NCBI RefSeq assembly: GCF_003025555.1
Contig: NZ_PYMH01000005.1
Coordinates: forward strand, 266,218 to 330,217
Source: Photobacterium lutimaris
GTDB taxonomy: Bacteria; Pseudomonadota; Gammaproteobacteria; Enterobacterales; Vibrionaceae
Direction: 5' to 3'
DNA length: 64,000 nt
The notes beneath the pieces were generated by a model. That model was not told the DNA's origin. It made no database searches and saw only the letters and a program-made list of their open reading frames with translations. Of the stretch, positions 34,593 through 44,630 are shown one piece after another. Positions within the stretch are counted from its first letter, which is position 1. Each line of letters starts with the position of its first letter. A program made the position numbers and the translations under genes.

Positions 34593-35852
34593 ATGGCTGT
34601 TGAGTGCGGTAGAAGGTTACACCGGGGGATCGTTGGGTTAGCTTTTACAGGGATCGGGCTGGCATACACTGCCACGGCGGCAGCGTCTTCTGGCATTGCT
34701 GATCTCGCCGCCGCAGGAGGCGCAGACTCGACCGAGGTTTATGTCCTGAAATTGTTGGAAGAGCAGGCACTGGCAAACAATAACCAGGAGCTGTTGGATT
34801 TGTTTGCCGCGGTGACCACTAGCGAGGAAGCGGCGAGATTGGCCGGAGAGATAACCCCCGACCGGAGTGGCGCTAGCATCTACAATGTGGCTACCGCGCA
34901 GAATGTTTTTGCTAACACAGTGCGCAAGCGTACTTCTGACTACATCCTGGGTGATTCAGCTCGCACCTCGTTGTGGGTGTCCTATCTCGGAACGGACTCA
35001 ACCTCGTTTGTAACCAGTGAAGGGACCAACCGTTTTGATGGTTATGACGCTGACTCATCGGGGATCGCAGTAGGTTACGACCGGGTGCTGTCCGAAGATT
35101 CGATCCTTGGTGTCGCATTTAGTCAACAGTCAATCAATAGTCAAAGCCGGCTCTATAACCAGCAGCTGGATATCGATACTTATCAAGCGGCGCTATATGG
35201 TACTTACCACTGGCATGATATGTACTTCTCAGCGCAGGGACTGGTGGGCTGGAACAGTAATCGTTCCGAGCGCTCTATCGGTGACAGTTTGATGGCTGGT
35301 GGTCAATCACAAGCGACAGCGCGATTCAACAGTCAAAGCTTTGCACTGCTGCTTGACTGGCAGTTTCCGGTCTATCTCGGCGAGGTAACTTTCCTGCCGT
35401 CCCTTTATGCTGACTATGCATTGGTCAAGGTCGAAGACTACCAAGAAAACTATGTCCGTGAATATAACAAAGCCGGTGAGTTGACCAAGTCATCGGGTTC
35501 TCCGGCCGCGCTTGCCTACGACAAGCAAGAATATGAAACCCTCAACCTCGGGTTCGGACTGGAACTTGCCCACCGGCTTGATACCAATGTCGGGGTGTTT
35601 GCCTCCCAGCTAAAACTCAAGGCGCAGCAGGAGTTACTTGACCACAACCTGACGACTACGGCAAGGCTGGCCAGTGGTGGTGGCAGCTTCACTCTGCCGG
35701 TCAGTGAGGCCGATGACTTTTTTTACGAAACTCACCTCGATCTGGTTTGGGAAACCAACACCAGCTTCTCCTGGCATATCGGGGCCCAATACCTATGGAG
35801 CGATAGCCAGGAAACCACTATGTACTACGGCCGTGGCACGTACTCGTTTTAA
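34593..35852 (+). CDS. Autotransporter-like beta-barrel protein with a very short passenger
   Basis: 419 residues. A signal peptide (about 1-32, ending TAAAASS) is followed by a helical region of about 100 residues (LLEEQALANNNQELLDLF...) and a C-terminal barrel of about 290 residues with alternating strands ending RGTYSF. The barrel has the size and terminal phenylalanine of an autotransporter translocator, yet almost nothing remains to be displayed. It is the first gene of the lyase operon (22 bases before the exolyase start). It may be a dedicated outer-membrane partner for the lyases or oligosaccharides. Function unproven. Confidence 0.65.
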   Translation: MAVECGRRLHRGIVGLAFTGIGLAYTATAAASSGIADLAAAGGADSTEVYVLKLLEEQALANNNQELLDLFAAVTTSEEAARLAGEITPDRSGASIYNVATAQNVFANTVRKRTSDYILGDSARTSLWVSYLGTDSTSFVTSEGTNRFDGYDADSSGIAVGYDRVLSEDSILGVAFSQQSINSQSRLYNQQLDIDTYQAALYGTYHWHDMYFSAQGLVGWNSNRSERSIGDSLMAGGQSQATARFNSQSFALLLDWQFPVYLGEVTFLPSLYADYALVKVEDYQENYVREYNKAGELTKSSGSPAALAYDKQEYETLNLGFGLELAHRLDTNVGVFASQLKLKAQQELLDHNLTTTARLASGGGSFTLPVSEADDFFYETHLDLVWETNTSFSWHIGAQYLWSDSQETTMYYGRGTYSF

Positions 35853-35873
35853 TCAGGGATGGTAGTCAGCAAA

Positions 35874-38800
35874 ATGAAAAAGAATCACGTAAAAATGTTG
35901 GTATTGGCTGTCGCAATGGGGCTGCAAGGCCAGGCGTTGGCAGCAGAGTCTGCGGTGGTGGACAGTGAATCCTATCGCCAGCCAGGCGGTATCATGTATT
36001 TCTTCGAGTATGGTATGCCCGATACAGTGACTGCATCGGACGACAGCCTGCTTGCCATAGAGAGTACGTTGCAAAAAGATGGTCAGCATAGTTTGGCCTG
36101 GCAATTTTCACCGGGCAATACGCTGACTTTTACCCAGCCGATTGGCTACAAGCCGTTTGTGGCAAACAATACCGATCAGTCGCAAAGCACCTTTACGACC
36201 TGGATTTATAACGCATCACCGTTAGCAGGGACTCTGCGGTTTTCTTTTCTGGCGCAGGGGCAGCAGGCGAGTTGGTTTGATATCAATATGGACTTTGTGG
36301 GATGGCGCCAGCTATTGGTGCCGTTTTCTGATATGCAGGGTCAGCCGAGCAAACAGATGGATCAGTTGATTATCGAAACTTCGCAAGCGGGGGGATCTGG
36401 CAAGATCTACCTTGATCAGCTGATGACCAGTATTCCGGTTGACCCCCGTTGGCCAACCCGGGATGCCGTCGTGCCTTATGTCAATGTGGCAGCGGATGTG
36501 GCACCGAACCGCCATTGGCTGGCACTGTACCGCTACTCTCAATTCCTTCAGCAGCATACCCACAGCGTCCTTGATGGTGATGTGAGTAGATCCGTGTCGG
36601 TTGGCTCTGAGGTTGAGGTTATCGAAAAGACCCTCGATGAGTTTATTTTGGCCAACGACAAGTCACTCTCTAACAAGCAACTACAGGCGCTTAAAGTACG
36701 CTACGACAGCTACCAGCTCGCTGAGCACAATGGGGTGATCACGGGCTTGCCATTAGATAACAGCAACCGGCTAAAGACATTTCTCGATAAGGGGGTCAAC
36801 AAGGGGCTGTTGAACCAAGAAGGGTTCGATACCGTGTTCGGTATCAAGCTACTCAGAGAGTATGGTGAGTATATGCTTGAACTGGCGCAAGCGCTGCAAG
36901 GTGATTTGGTCGATGAAGACCGTCGTACTATTGAGGCTATGTACCTGAAACTTACGCATTATGCGATTACGCAAGGGTATACAGCTGGCAGTGGTCTAGG
37001 AACTGCCCACCACATGGGGTATACCCTCAGGGCCTTGTTCCAAGCCCATTACCTCAGCAGGGATCTCTTGGCGAGGGAAGGCCTGGCGCAGCAAGTCAGT
37101 GACATGATGGCGTGGTATTCCGGCACTGGCCGTATCTACCGTCCGGTAGAGGAGATGACCAACTTCAATGTCGATATCATGAATACTCAGCTGCGAGGCA
37201 TGTTATACAGTGTGCTGATGCAGCCTGATCCGCAGCAGCGAGAGGCTTGGTTATCCCAGTTTAGTTTCTGGTTGTCCCAGTCGATTACCCGCTCCGACGG
37301 GCTAGGGGGTGGGTTCAAAACTGACGGCTCGGTGTTCCACCATGCTCAGCACTATCCTGCCTATGCCAAGGGGGCGCTGAAAGGGCTCACGCCTGTGATC
37401 GAAGCGCTATCTGGGACGTCTTTTTCTGTTACGCCGCAGGCACACCAAACCGTCAAACACGCTGTCGCGATGACAGAAATCTACAGTAATGATCAGCTGA
37501 CCTTGATGTCTGTCACTGGCCGCCACCCCGACGGTGAGCAATCCATCGAATTGGTGCCGTTCAAGCACATGGCGTTAGCCGGCTCGCCTGATGGCACTCA
37601 GGCTATTGATCTGGATATGGCGGCTGCCTATTTGCGGATGGCGGGCAAAGATGATGCGTTCGGCCGCTATCTGGTGCAGCAAGGGATGGAGTCAGGGGTC
37701 GCGCCGCAGGGTAACTGGGTGATGAACCTTGCCAGCATGACGATTCAGCGCCGCTCTGATTGGGTAGCGGCAGTGCGCGGCTTTAGCCGTTATCTGGTCA
37801 GCCACGAAAGCTATGCCAATGCCAACCGCTACGGCCGTTATATCAACTACGGCCAGCTCGAAATCATGGGGCCCGAGAGCGAGGCCCGGGCGTTCAGCCA
37901 TGATGGCTGGAACTGGAATCGCTGGCCGGGAACCACTGCCGTCCAGCTGCCTTATGAGGCACTCAATGCCAAGCTGCGCAACGTTGATACGTTTAGCGGG
38001 TTGGAAGAGATGCTGCTTTCAGAGCAGAGCTTCGCTGGCGGGGTGGGCAATGGGGAAAACGGGTTATATGCCATGGTGCTGCAAGGGCACCCGAAATACG
38101 ATGCCAGCTTTCAGGCTCACAAGTCGGTTTTTTTCTTCGATAACCGGATTGTCGCGCTCGGCAGTGGGATCACCACCGAGCAGACCGCTTATCCCACTCA
38201 GACGACCTTGTTCCAGCATGCAGTGTATGACGATGGCGAGCGGGCAACGGTGAATGGCCTACCATTCGCCGCCTCTGAGCAACAGGTAGATGTTAAGCCG
38301 ACACGCTTCCTTCAGTTACGGGACCCTGATGGCAACGCTTATTTTGTCTCTGCAGCGCAAGATGTCAGGGTGTCACAAGGCGAGCAGGTGTCGGTACACC
38401 AGAAAAACAGCTCGACCACTCAGGGTATCTTCGCCACAGCGGTGATCGACCACGGCAAAGCGCCGCTCGATGGGCACTATGAATATGCCGTATTGGTAAA
38501 GCCAGAGCAGGAACAATTGGACACTTTCGCCCGCCAGCTATCAAGCGCTGAGCATGCGCCTTATCAGATCGTCCAGCAGGATGAGCGTGCCCATGTCGTG
38601 AGTGATAGCGAATCCCAGACGACCGGTTACGCGGTGTTTGCAGCAGATACCGAGTTTGACTCCGGGCTAGTGGCACAAGTCGGTGCACCGGCCATGGTCA
38701 TGGTCATGGTTGCCACACAGGGGAGTCAGCTACAGTTATCGCTGGTGAATCCGGATCTCAACCTCTACCAGGGGCGGGACGGCACCCAGTATGACGCGGA

Positions 38801-39014
38801 AGGCACTTTGCAAGAAGTCAGTATTTATTCCCGCAAATGGAAAGATAACCCGTTCAAGGCGGTGGATAACCGGATGGTACTGCGTGGCCAGTGGATGGCG
38901 GCTTCTGCGCTGCCAGCAGGGGTTACGTTGCATGACATGACCAACGGCCATACGGAGATACGCTTTAGTACGGTTGGGGCAGAGCCTCTGCAAGTCTTGT
39001 TGACCCAGCAATAA
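35874..39014 (+). CDS. PL8 chondroitin sulfate ABC exolyase
   Basis: About 1046 residues. A signal peptide (ending QALA-AES) precedes an N-terminal jelly roll (to about 200), an alpha/alpha-toroid catalytic domain (about 230-600) and C-terminal beta sandwiches. The catalytic His is in AHHMGY (about 379-380) and the NRYGRY arginine motif is at about 650. It aligns by eye along its length with Proteus vulgaris chondroitinase ABC II, including NPDLNLYQGR and VSIYSRKW near the end. It releases unsaturated disaccharides from chondroitin and dermatan sulfate by beta-elimination. The ATG at 35874 fits the signal; another at 35859 has no room for a ribosome binding site. Confidence 0.93.
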   Translation: MKKNHVKMLVLAVAMGLQGQALAAESAVVDSESYRQPGGIMYFFEYGMPDTVTASDDSLLAIESTLQKDGQHSLAWQFSPGNTLTFTQPIGYKPFVANNTDQSQSTFTTWIYNASPLAGTLRFSFLAQGQQASWFDINMDFVGWRQLLVPFSDMQGQPSKQMDQLIIETSQAGGSGKIYLDQLMTSIPVDPRWPTRDAVVPYVNVAADVAPNRHWLALYRYSQFLQQHTHSVLDGDVSRSVSVGSEVEVIEKTLDEFILANDKSLSNKQLQALKVRYDSYQLAEHNGVITGLPLDNSNRLKTFLDKGVNKGLLNQEGFDTVFGIKLLREYGEYMLELAQALQGDLVDEDRRTIEAMYLKLTHYAITQGYTAGSGLGTAHHMGYTLRALFQAHYLSRDLLAREGLAQQVSDMMAWYSGTGRIYRPVEEMTNFNVDIMNTQLRGMLYSVLMQPDPQQREAWLSQFSFWLSQSITRSDGLGGGFKTDGSVFHHAQHYPAYAKGALKGLTPVIEALSGTSFSVTPQAHQTVKHAVAMTEIYSNDQLTLMSVTGRHPDGEQSIELVPFKHMALAGSPDGTQAIDLDMAAAYLRMAGKDDAFGRYLVQQGMESGVAPQGNWVMNLASMTIQRRSDWVAAVRGFSRYLVSHESYANANRYGRYINYGQLEIMGPESEARAFSHDGWNWNRWPGTTAVQLPYEALNAKLRNVDTFSGLEEMLLSEQSFAGGVGNGENGLYAMVLQGHPKYDASFQAHKSVFFFDNRIVALGSGITTEQTAYPTQTTLFQHAVYDDGERATVNGLPFAASEQQVDVKPTRFLQLRDPDGNAYFVSAAQDVRVSQGEQVSVHQKNSSTTQGIFATAVIDHGKAPLDGHYEYAVLVKPEQEQLDTFARQLSSAEHAPYQIVQQDERAHVVSDSESQTTGYAVFAADTEFDSGLVAQVGAPAMVMVMVATQGSQLQLSLVNPDLNLYQGRDGTQYDAEGTLQEVSIYSRKWKDNPFKAVDNRMVLRGQWMAASALPAGVTLHDMTNGHTEIRFSTVGAEPLQVLLTQQ

Positions 39015-39023
39015 GGATACGTG

Positions 39024-39047
39024 GCGCGCAAGTGGCTGCTTGCGCGC
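39024..39047 (+). promoter_or_regulatory. Hairpin between exolyase and endolyase genes
   Basis: GCGCGCAAG (39024-39032) pairs perfectly with CTTGCGCGC (39039-39047) around six bases. No T run follows, so it is probably an intercistronic mRNA-stability or processing element rather than a terminator. Confidence 0.6.
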
Positions 39048-39085
39048 ACGACAGGCAATTTGCTTGTAATGATTAAGGAAAAGGC

Positions 39086-42000
39086 ATGAACAGATTTAGT
39101 TATATATCGGTATTGGCCGCCGCGGTTTCACTGGCGTTATCCGGCAATGTATATGCCGGCGGCCAGACTGAGGGTGCAGGCACTATCACCCCGGCCAGTG
39201 CTGTCGAACAAGCCGCTTCATACGACCCGATGCAAGCACAGATCATTTCATTTGAAGGGGAGGCGGTACCCGACTATGTCACGGTAGCTGGTGAGGGGAC
39301 CGTTTCAGTCTCGGATCGCCGGGCGGTAAACGGGGACCAGTCATTGGTATGGCAGTGGCAGCCGGATTCGCCGCTAACGCTCGATACGGAGTTCCGTTAT
39401 TACACGCCTAAAGAAGCCTTCCAAGCCTATGGACGCAAGTCTTCGACGGTATTCTCGGTATGGATTTACAATGAAAAGCCCAGTGACGGTGAGCTTGAGT
39501 TCCAGTTCGGGTCGGCTGCAAATAGCCGCTTTACCATGAAACTGGACTTTACCGGTTGGCGCTCGCCAGGTATGGCTTTTCACCGTGATATGCAGGGGAT
39601 GCCGGCTTCGACCCTCAAGGGGGTGACCATTACCCCGAAAGGCATGGCGGAAGGAGGGGAGCTGTTTATCGATCGCCTGATGGTCAGCATTGATGATATT
39701 CGCTACCAATGGTCTGATGATTTGGTGACCACGAGGATCACCGTGCCCGAGATTGACTACGGTTTGCCTGAAACCCTGCCTGATGTCACGGCCGAGGAAC
39801 TGGCTGCGGTAGATACGATCAAGCAAGAGCTACTCGATTATTACGTCGGTGATATGAAGGTGGGTAAGAAAGCGCTAGATGCTATCCGCAAGGAATATCG
39901 CACGTATGGCTTGAGCAAGGAAAATGGTGTCATTAACGGCGTGCATGTCGTGACCAAGAAGCAGCTGACAATTTATCAGAAAGCCCATTTGAGCCCGGAT
40001 GATAAAGCCCGGGTGAAGGCGTATGTCGATTTGCGCAAATTCTCGGAGCTCATGGAAAAGATGGCTCGGGTTTGGCACGTTACCGATGATCCTGCCGTGC
40101 GTGCTGAAATGCGTGATAAATACCTCCTGATGTCCGAACACCTGCTTGATCAGGGCTTCCAGCATGGTAGCTCGCTGGTGGCGACCCACCACTGGGGATA
40201 CAGTACCCGGAGCTGGTATGCGTCGATGCTGCTGATGGAGCTGCCGCTCAAAGAAGCCGGCTTGCTGGAGCCTATCCATTCGGCACTGCTGTGGTACTCG
40301 CGGGAATTCAAAGAGCGCGGTTTTGATATGGAAGTCGGGCCAAAAAGCTCCGACATGGATTACTACAATACCTTGGCTCGTGCCCATATGATCATGCTGC
40401 TGCTGGAGCCTGATGCACAGGAGCGAGTGGCCCTGATGCACAAGTTCGGTAAGTTTATCTCCGGCAATATGGCGCAGACACCGGCTGGCTATGCAGACGG
40501 TTTCCGTCCAGATGGCACCGCATTTCGTCACAAGGGGAATTACCCAGGGTATTCGTTTGCCGCCTTTAATTCGGCTGCCCATGTTGCTTACCTGCTAAGG
40601 GGAACACCTTACGAGCTGTCCGAGCCCGCGCGGCAGTACCTGAAAAAGGTGATGCTGGCGGCGAGGGTGTATAGCAACCCGAACCCCGGCGTTGGAACGA
40701 ATGGCCGTCGTCCGTTCTTCGGCATTTCTCTCAATAAGATTGCTGACGGTTACCGTTGGCTGGCGCTGGCAGGGACTGAGCAAGGTAAGGCCGATACCGA
40801 GCTGGCACAGGCGTATTTACGGATCAGCGGCGATGATCCTCAGCGGTTTGCCGGGGAATTCGGTCAGCGGGTGATGCCAGAAGCGCACCCCCAAGGTGCA
40901 TATAGCTTCAACTATGCCGCAATGGGGATCCACCGATACGCTGACAAGATGGTCACGATGAAAGGCTGGAACCGGTATGTGTGGTCGTCGGAGATCTATA
41001 ACAATGCCAACCGATATGGCCGCTACCAGAGTCACGGCAGTGTGCAAATCCAAAAGTGGGGCGATGAAGAAGACTACGGCTTTAGCCAAGATGGCTGGGA
41101 TTGGAACCGAATGCCGGGGGCGACAACGATCCATTTGCCGTGGGAGCAGCTGGATGCGCCGCGCAAACATACCACTATGCTGACCAATAATGTTCGGTTC
41201 AATGGCTCGACTCAACTGGACGGGCGCTATGGTGCCTTTGGCTTTACCCTCGAAAACCCTGACCGTTGGCCGGCGTTTATCGACCCGTCGTTTAGGGCCA
41301 AGAAATCGGTGTTTAGCTTCGATAACCGATTGGTCATGGTGGGGAGTAACATCGCCAACGGCCGCAGTGAGTACCCAACTGAGACCACCTTATTTCAATA
41401 CGGCCTGACTGACAAAACCCAGACGCTGATCATCAATGGCGAGGAGGTGACGGCATTTCCGTTTAGCACCACGGTTGAGCCTGGTGGCTGGCTGATAGAT
41501 GGTATGGGCAACGGTTATTTCGTGGTTAAAGGCGGCAGTATTGAGATCAGGCGCCAACATCAGGAGTCGCGCGATAACATATCCAAGGAGCCGACCTTCG
41601 GCAATATGGTATCGGCATGGATTAATCACGGTAATGCGCCGTCCGGTGCAGAATACGAGTACATGATCATGCTTGATGCAACGCCAGAAAAAATGCAGGC
41701 GTTGGCTGCGTCAATGGCATTGGCACAGGATAAGCCCTACCAGGTGCTGCGCAAAGACGGAACGGCACACATTGTTCATGATAATCAAAGTGGCGTAACC
41801 GGCTATACGGCGTACCAGTTTGTGAGAACGTCTGACAAGTGGATCAGAGCGATCAGTACCTCCTCCGTGGTCATGGCCAAAGAGCAGGACGGAATATTGA
41901 GCCTGAGTGTTGCTAATCCTGATTTGAACATGGAGAAAAACACCCTGAGCCAAGAAGTCCCTGTGGCTATTACCTTGAAAGGGCGTTGGAACCCAGCGGA

Positions 42001-42103
42001 GGCTGATGAGCGGATTGCCGTGAAGCACAAGGGGAAAAAGACTGTGGTGACTTTCCGTTGCAAGGATGGTCTACCGATCCAAACACGGTTGCAAAAGATA
42101 TAA
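39086..42103 (+). CDS. PL8 chondroitin sulfate ABC endolyase
   Basis: 1005 residues. A signal peptide ends near VYAGG. The rest follows P. vulgaris chondroitinase ABC I closely: N-terminal carbohydrate-binding-like jelly roll (SLVWQWQPDSPLTLD, YIDR-like FIDRLMVSIDDIRYQWSD), toroid domain with THHWGYSTRSWY (about 365-376), SDMDYYNTLAR, GYADGFRPDGTAFRHKGNYPGYS, then NANRYGRYQSHG (about 640). It makes internal cuts in chondroitin, dermatan and probably hyaluronan. A good ribosome binding site (AAGGA) precedes the ATG. With the exolyase it gives complete depolymerisation. Its operon ends at a terminator. Confidence 0.95.
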   Translation: MNRFSYISVLAAAVSLALSGNVYAGGQTEGAGTITPASAVEQAASYDPMQAQIISFEGEAVPDYVTVAGEGTVSVSDRRAVNGDQSLVWQWQPDSPLTLDTEFRYYTPKEAFQAYGRKSSTVFSVWIYNEKPSDGELEFQFGSAANSRFTMKLDFTGWRSPGMAFHRDMQGMPASTLKGVTITPKGMAEGGELFIDRLMVSIDDIRYQWSDDLVTTRITVPEIDYGLPETLPDVTAEELAAVDTIKQELLDYYVGDMKVGKKALDAIRKEYRTYGLSKENGVINGVHVVTKKQLTIYQKAHLSPDDKARVKAYVDLRKFSELMEKMARVWHVTDDPAVRAEMRDKYLLMSEHLLDQGFQHGSSLVATHHWGYSTRSWYASMLLMELPLKEAGLLEPIHSALLWYSREFKERGFDMEVGPKSSDMDYYNTLARAHMIMLLLEPDAQERVALMHKFGKFISGNMAQTPAGYADGFRPDGTAFRHKGNYPGYSFAAFNSAAHVAYLLRGTPYELSEPARQYLKKVMLAARVYSNPNPGVGTNGRRPFFGISLNKIADGYRWLALAGTEQGKADTELAQAYLRISGDDPQRFAGEFGQRVMPEAHPQGAYSFNYAAMGIHRYADKMVTMKGWNRYVWSSEIYNNANRYGRYQSHGSVQIQKWGDEEDYGFSQDGWDWNRMPGATTIHLPWEQLDAPRKHTTMLTNNVRFNGSTQLDGRYGAFGFTLENPDRWPAFIDPSFRAKKSVFSFDNRLVMVGSNIANGRSEYPTETTLFQYGLTDKTQTLIINGEEVTAFPFSTTVEPGGWLIDGMGNGYFVVKGGSIEIRRQHQESRDNISKEPTFGNMVSAWINHGNAPSGAEYEYMIMLDATPEKMQALAASMALAQDKPYQVLRKDGTAHIVHDNQSGVTGYTAYQFVRTSDKWIRAISTSSVVMAKEQDGILSLSVANPDLNMEKNTLSQEVPVAITLKGRWNPAEADERIAVKHKGKKTVVTFRCKDGLPIQTRLQKI

Positions 42104-42128
42104 GCCAATTTTTTTCGAAACGTAATGT

Positions 42129-42154
42129 AAGCGCCTAGCGATAGGCGCTTTTTT
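42129..42154 (+). terminator. Terminator of the lyase operon
   Basis: AAGCGCCT pairs with AGGCGCTT around six bases, followed by a T run. It lies 25 bases past the endolyase stop and 14 bases before the AgaR-like operator of the next gene. Confidence 0.88.
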
Positions 42155-42167
42155 CGTTTTTAATTGG

Positions 42168-42185
42168 CTTTTGTTTTCTTTCGTT
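42168..42185 (+). promoter_or_regulatory. AgaR-like operator C
   Basis: CTTTTGTTTTCTTTCGTT matches operator A at 15 of 18 positions. It lies about 185 bases upstream of the repeat lipoprotein gene. A TGATCAC element (42190-42196) follows, as it also does in the other two operator regions. Confidence 0.65.
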
Positions 42186-42368
42186 TTTATGATCACAAAA
42201 GCGTTACCGAAAGGTAAACTTTAATTTTGATTGGGTATATAGTTATGCGAAAGCTATCGAAGATAGTTGAAAGGTTGCGTTTGACTATAACGAAATATTA
42301 GCCCAGCTCGCCATTTATCGGAATCGGCGTAAACGGACTATTCATTTCCAATCAGAAAAGAGAAGGTT

Positions 42369-44630
42369 ATGAAAGTAAGACACTCTACCTTGGCCCTGGC
42401 CATTGCCACTTTGCTGGCAGGCTGTGGAGCTGAAGATAACAAGGATATCTCAGGTAAGCAGGATAATGTGTACCCGCCGACGGTAAGGGGCGAAGTAACC
42501 ATACCGGCGTTGCATGTCGGAGCCGGTGTAAAAGGTATTTACCAGTATTTCGATCCCAATCCGGCTGCCCGTCCGGAAGGTGCCAGTCAATACCGCTGGT
42601 TGTTGGCCGATGATACTGAAATCGGAGTCGCCCAGGAGCTGTATTTGGTTGAACAGCATTTGGGCGAGCAGGTCCGCTTTTGTGTGACACCGGTCGCCGA
42701 AGGGACGGCCAATACTATCGGTGCTCAGTCGTGCAGTGAGCCGAAGCAAGTACAGCCGCCGTTGGGCACCCCGCCGCAGGCCAATGACGTGGCCATTGGC
42801 GATATGGCCCCTATGGTCGGTGATGTCATTGAAGGGGAGTATCAGTACTTTCATCCTGAGGGAGTTGCCGAAGGTGATTCTGTCTTGTCATGGCTGGCTG
42901 ACGGCGAAGCGATAGGCGGCGCTGATGATAGCCGCCTAACCTTGCTGGCGCATCAAACCGAGGGCAAACAGCTGGCATTTTGTGTCGAGCCTAAAACGCA
43001 GCAGGATTTTCCGATCGCGGGCGAGATTGCTTGCTCTGAGCTGACTGCGCCAGTGGCAGTGAAGCCTGGCTCGGCACCGGAAGTGGAAGCTGGCAGCGTC
43101 GCGATTGACGGACAGCCCTTTGTCGGGGCGACGTTGACTGGGAAATACACCTATTTTGATGCAGATGGTGACCTTGAGGGTACCAGTCAGTATCGCTGGC
43201 TACGTGATAACAATGCGATTGAAGGTGCCACGGAAACGGCTTATTCGGTCGTCAATGCCGATGGCGGTTACTATCTGTCTTTTTGCGTTAGCCCTGTTTC
43301 TGAAACAGGATCGCCGACGGTAGGGGAGGAAGTTTGCCAGCAAATGGATGAAGCCATTTCTGTCAAGGTAGAAATCCCGCCGCAGGCAAGCAGTGTCGAG
43401 GCGGTTGTGTTGTCAGGTGGTTTACCCGAGGTCGGTGAAACACTGGTGGGACAATACCAGTACGAGCAAGCTGAAGGCGCAGAAGAAGGTCAATCGACCG
43501 CCCAGTGGAAAGTCGATGGTGACGTTTCCGAGCAGGGCTGTGATGTCGCACAAAGCTGCCAGTACACTTTGTCGGGTGATGATCTCGGAAAAATGATTGA
43601 ATACTGTGTGACACCGGTAACTTACCTTGGTACCCCAGCCGATCAGGCTTATTGTTCCCCGGCCGTTGAGCCAATGGGGATCACATTGACCGGTGCCCTT
43701 GAGTACGATCAAAAATTGACGGCCGTGGTTTATGGCTACGATGGTGATGCCAATACCGATGGCCGTTGGCTGGTTGATACCAGTAATCAAAATGGCCCGG
43801 CGGGTGATAGCAACCCGACCGAACAAGCAACGGGCAATGAATACATTATCGGTGTGCGGGCACAAGGAAACGACGGTAATGGCAATGGTGTTGTTGATGA
43901 TTACGACTGGGCGGCACAGGGCCATACCGTGGATGCCCGACACTTTATCGGCAAAGGGGTGCAATATTGTTTGAATACCCAGTCTTATGGCGCTAAATGT
44001 GTGTCAGCGGCCGATTTTGACAGTGTTTCCGGCGGTTTGCTGACCGATGCCAGCAATGCAGCGCTGCGCGCCATTGAGCCAATCAGAATTGTTGACTTCA
44101 ACGGTTACAAATACCATCGTCCATTGACCCAGGCAGAAACTGTCCACAAAGGTGAGCTAGGGGCCGGATTGCCGCAGGCGAGCGAGATTTTGGCTGCCAA
44201 TGGTATTGACTGGGCGTTGTTTGCTCAGATCACCAATGGCCAAACACCAGCGTTAAACGCGTGCCGAAACCTCTACCAGAACAGTGGGGACTGGCACCTA
44301 CCGATCAGCCAGTTCACGGCGGGCAAGTATGTTCCCAACTATTACGAAGCCGATGGCAACCAACCGCCGGCAAGCAGCGCTAACTCGATGATCAAGCTGA
44401 CCAAAGAGTTGATTTCCAATGTTGATCTGGAGGTTGAGTTATCACCGGTATACGGCTGGCCGCTGGGTGCGACAGTGCAACTACCTTATGGTAGCGCCAG
44501 TCGCTTGGCGGCTGATCAGGCAACACAGAACTACAACGTAGTACGTTTTTACCAGAATGGCGGTACGGCCAATAACTATACCGAGGAGCAAGCACCGTTG
44601 ATCACTTGCGTATCGTTAACGGCTAGCTAA
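42369..44630 (+). CDS. Large lipoprotein with four disulfide-type repeats
   Basis: 753 residues. The signal has a lipobox LLAGC (Cys19). Four repeats of about 90 residues follow (about 35-125, 137-225, 238-330, 340-435). Each has GxxxxGxYxYF, SxYRWL or SWL and a Cys pair 16-17 residues apart (105/122, 205/222, 306/323, 413/429). These look like small Ig-type binding modules. The C-terminal part has an acidic DGNGNGVVDD loop (502-511) that could bind calcium, and a WHLPISQF region. It is probably surface- or periplasm-anchored and may bind chondroitin or hold lyases. Under its own AgaR-like operator. No exact family known to me. Confidence 0.7.
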   Translation: MKVRHSTLALAIATLLAGCGAEDNKDISGKQDNVYPPTVRGEVTIPALHVGAGVKGIYQYFDPNPAARPEGASQYRWLLADDTEIGVAQELYLVEQHLGEQVRFCVTPVAEGTANTIGAQSCSEPKQVQPPLGTPPQANDVAIGDMAPMVGDVIEGEYQYFHPEGVAEGDSVLSWLADGEAIGGADDSRLTLLAHQTEGKQLAFCVEPKTQQDFPIAGEIACSELTAPVAVKPGSAPEVEAGSVAIDGQPFVGATLTGKYTYFDADGDLEGTSQYRWLRDNNAIEGATETAYSVVNADGGYYLSFCVSPVSETGSPTVGEEVCQQMDEAISVKVEIPPQASSVEAVVLSGGLPEVGETLVGQYQYEQAEGAEEGQSTAQWKVDGDVSEQGCDVAQSCQYTLSGDDLGKMIEYCVTPVTYLGTPADQAYCSPAVEPMGITLTGALEYDQKLTAVVYGYDGDANTDGRWLVDTSNQNGPAGDSNPTEQATGNEYIIGVRAQGNDGNGNGVVDDYDWAAQGHTVDARHFIGKGVQYCLNTQSYGAKCVSAADFDSVSGGLLTDASNAALRAIEPIRIVDFNGYKYHRPLTQAETVHKGELGAGLPQASEILAANGIDWALFAQITNGQTPALNACRNLYQNSGDWHLPISQFTAGKYVPNYYEADGNQPPASSANSMIKLTKELISNVDLEVELSPVYGWPLGATVQLPYGSASRLAADQATQNYNVVRFYQNGGTANNYTEEQAPLITCVSLTAS

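Noticed and set aside
39374..39826. Long minus-strand frames opposite the chondroitin lyases
   Set aside because: These follow from the high GC and codon use of the lyase genes; none has a ribosome binding site or known domain.
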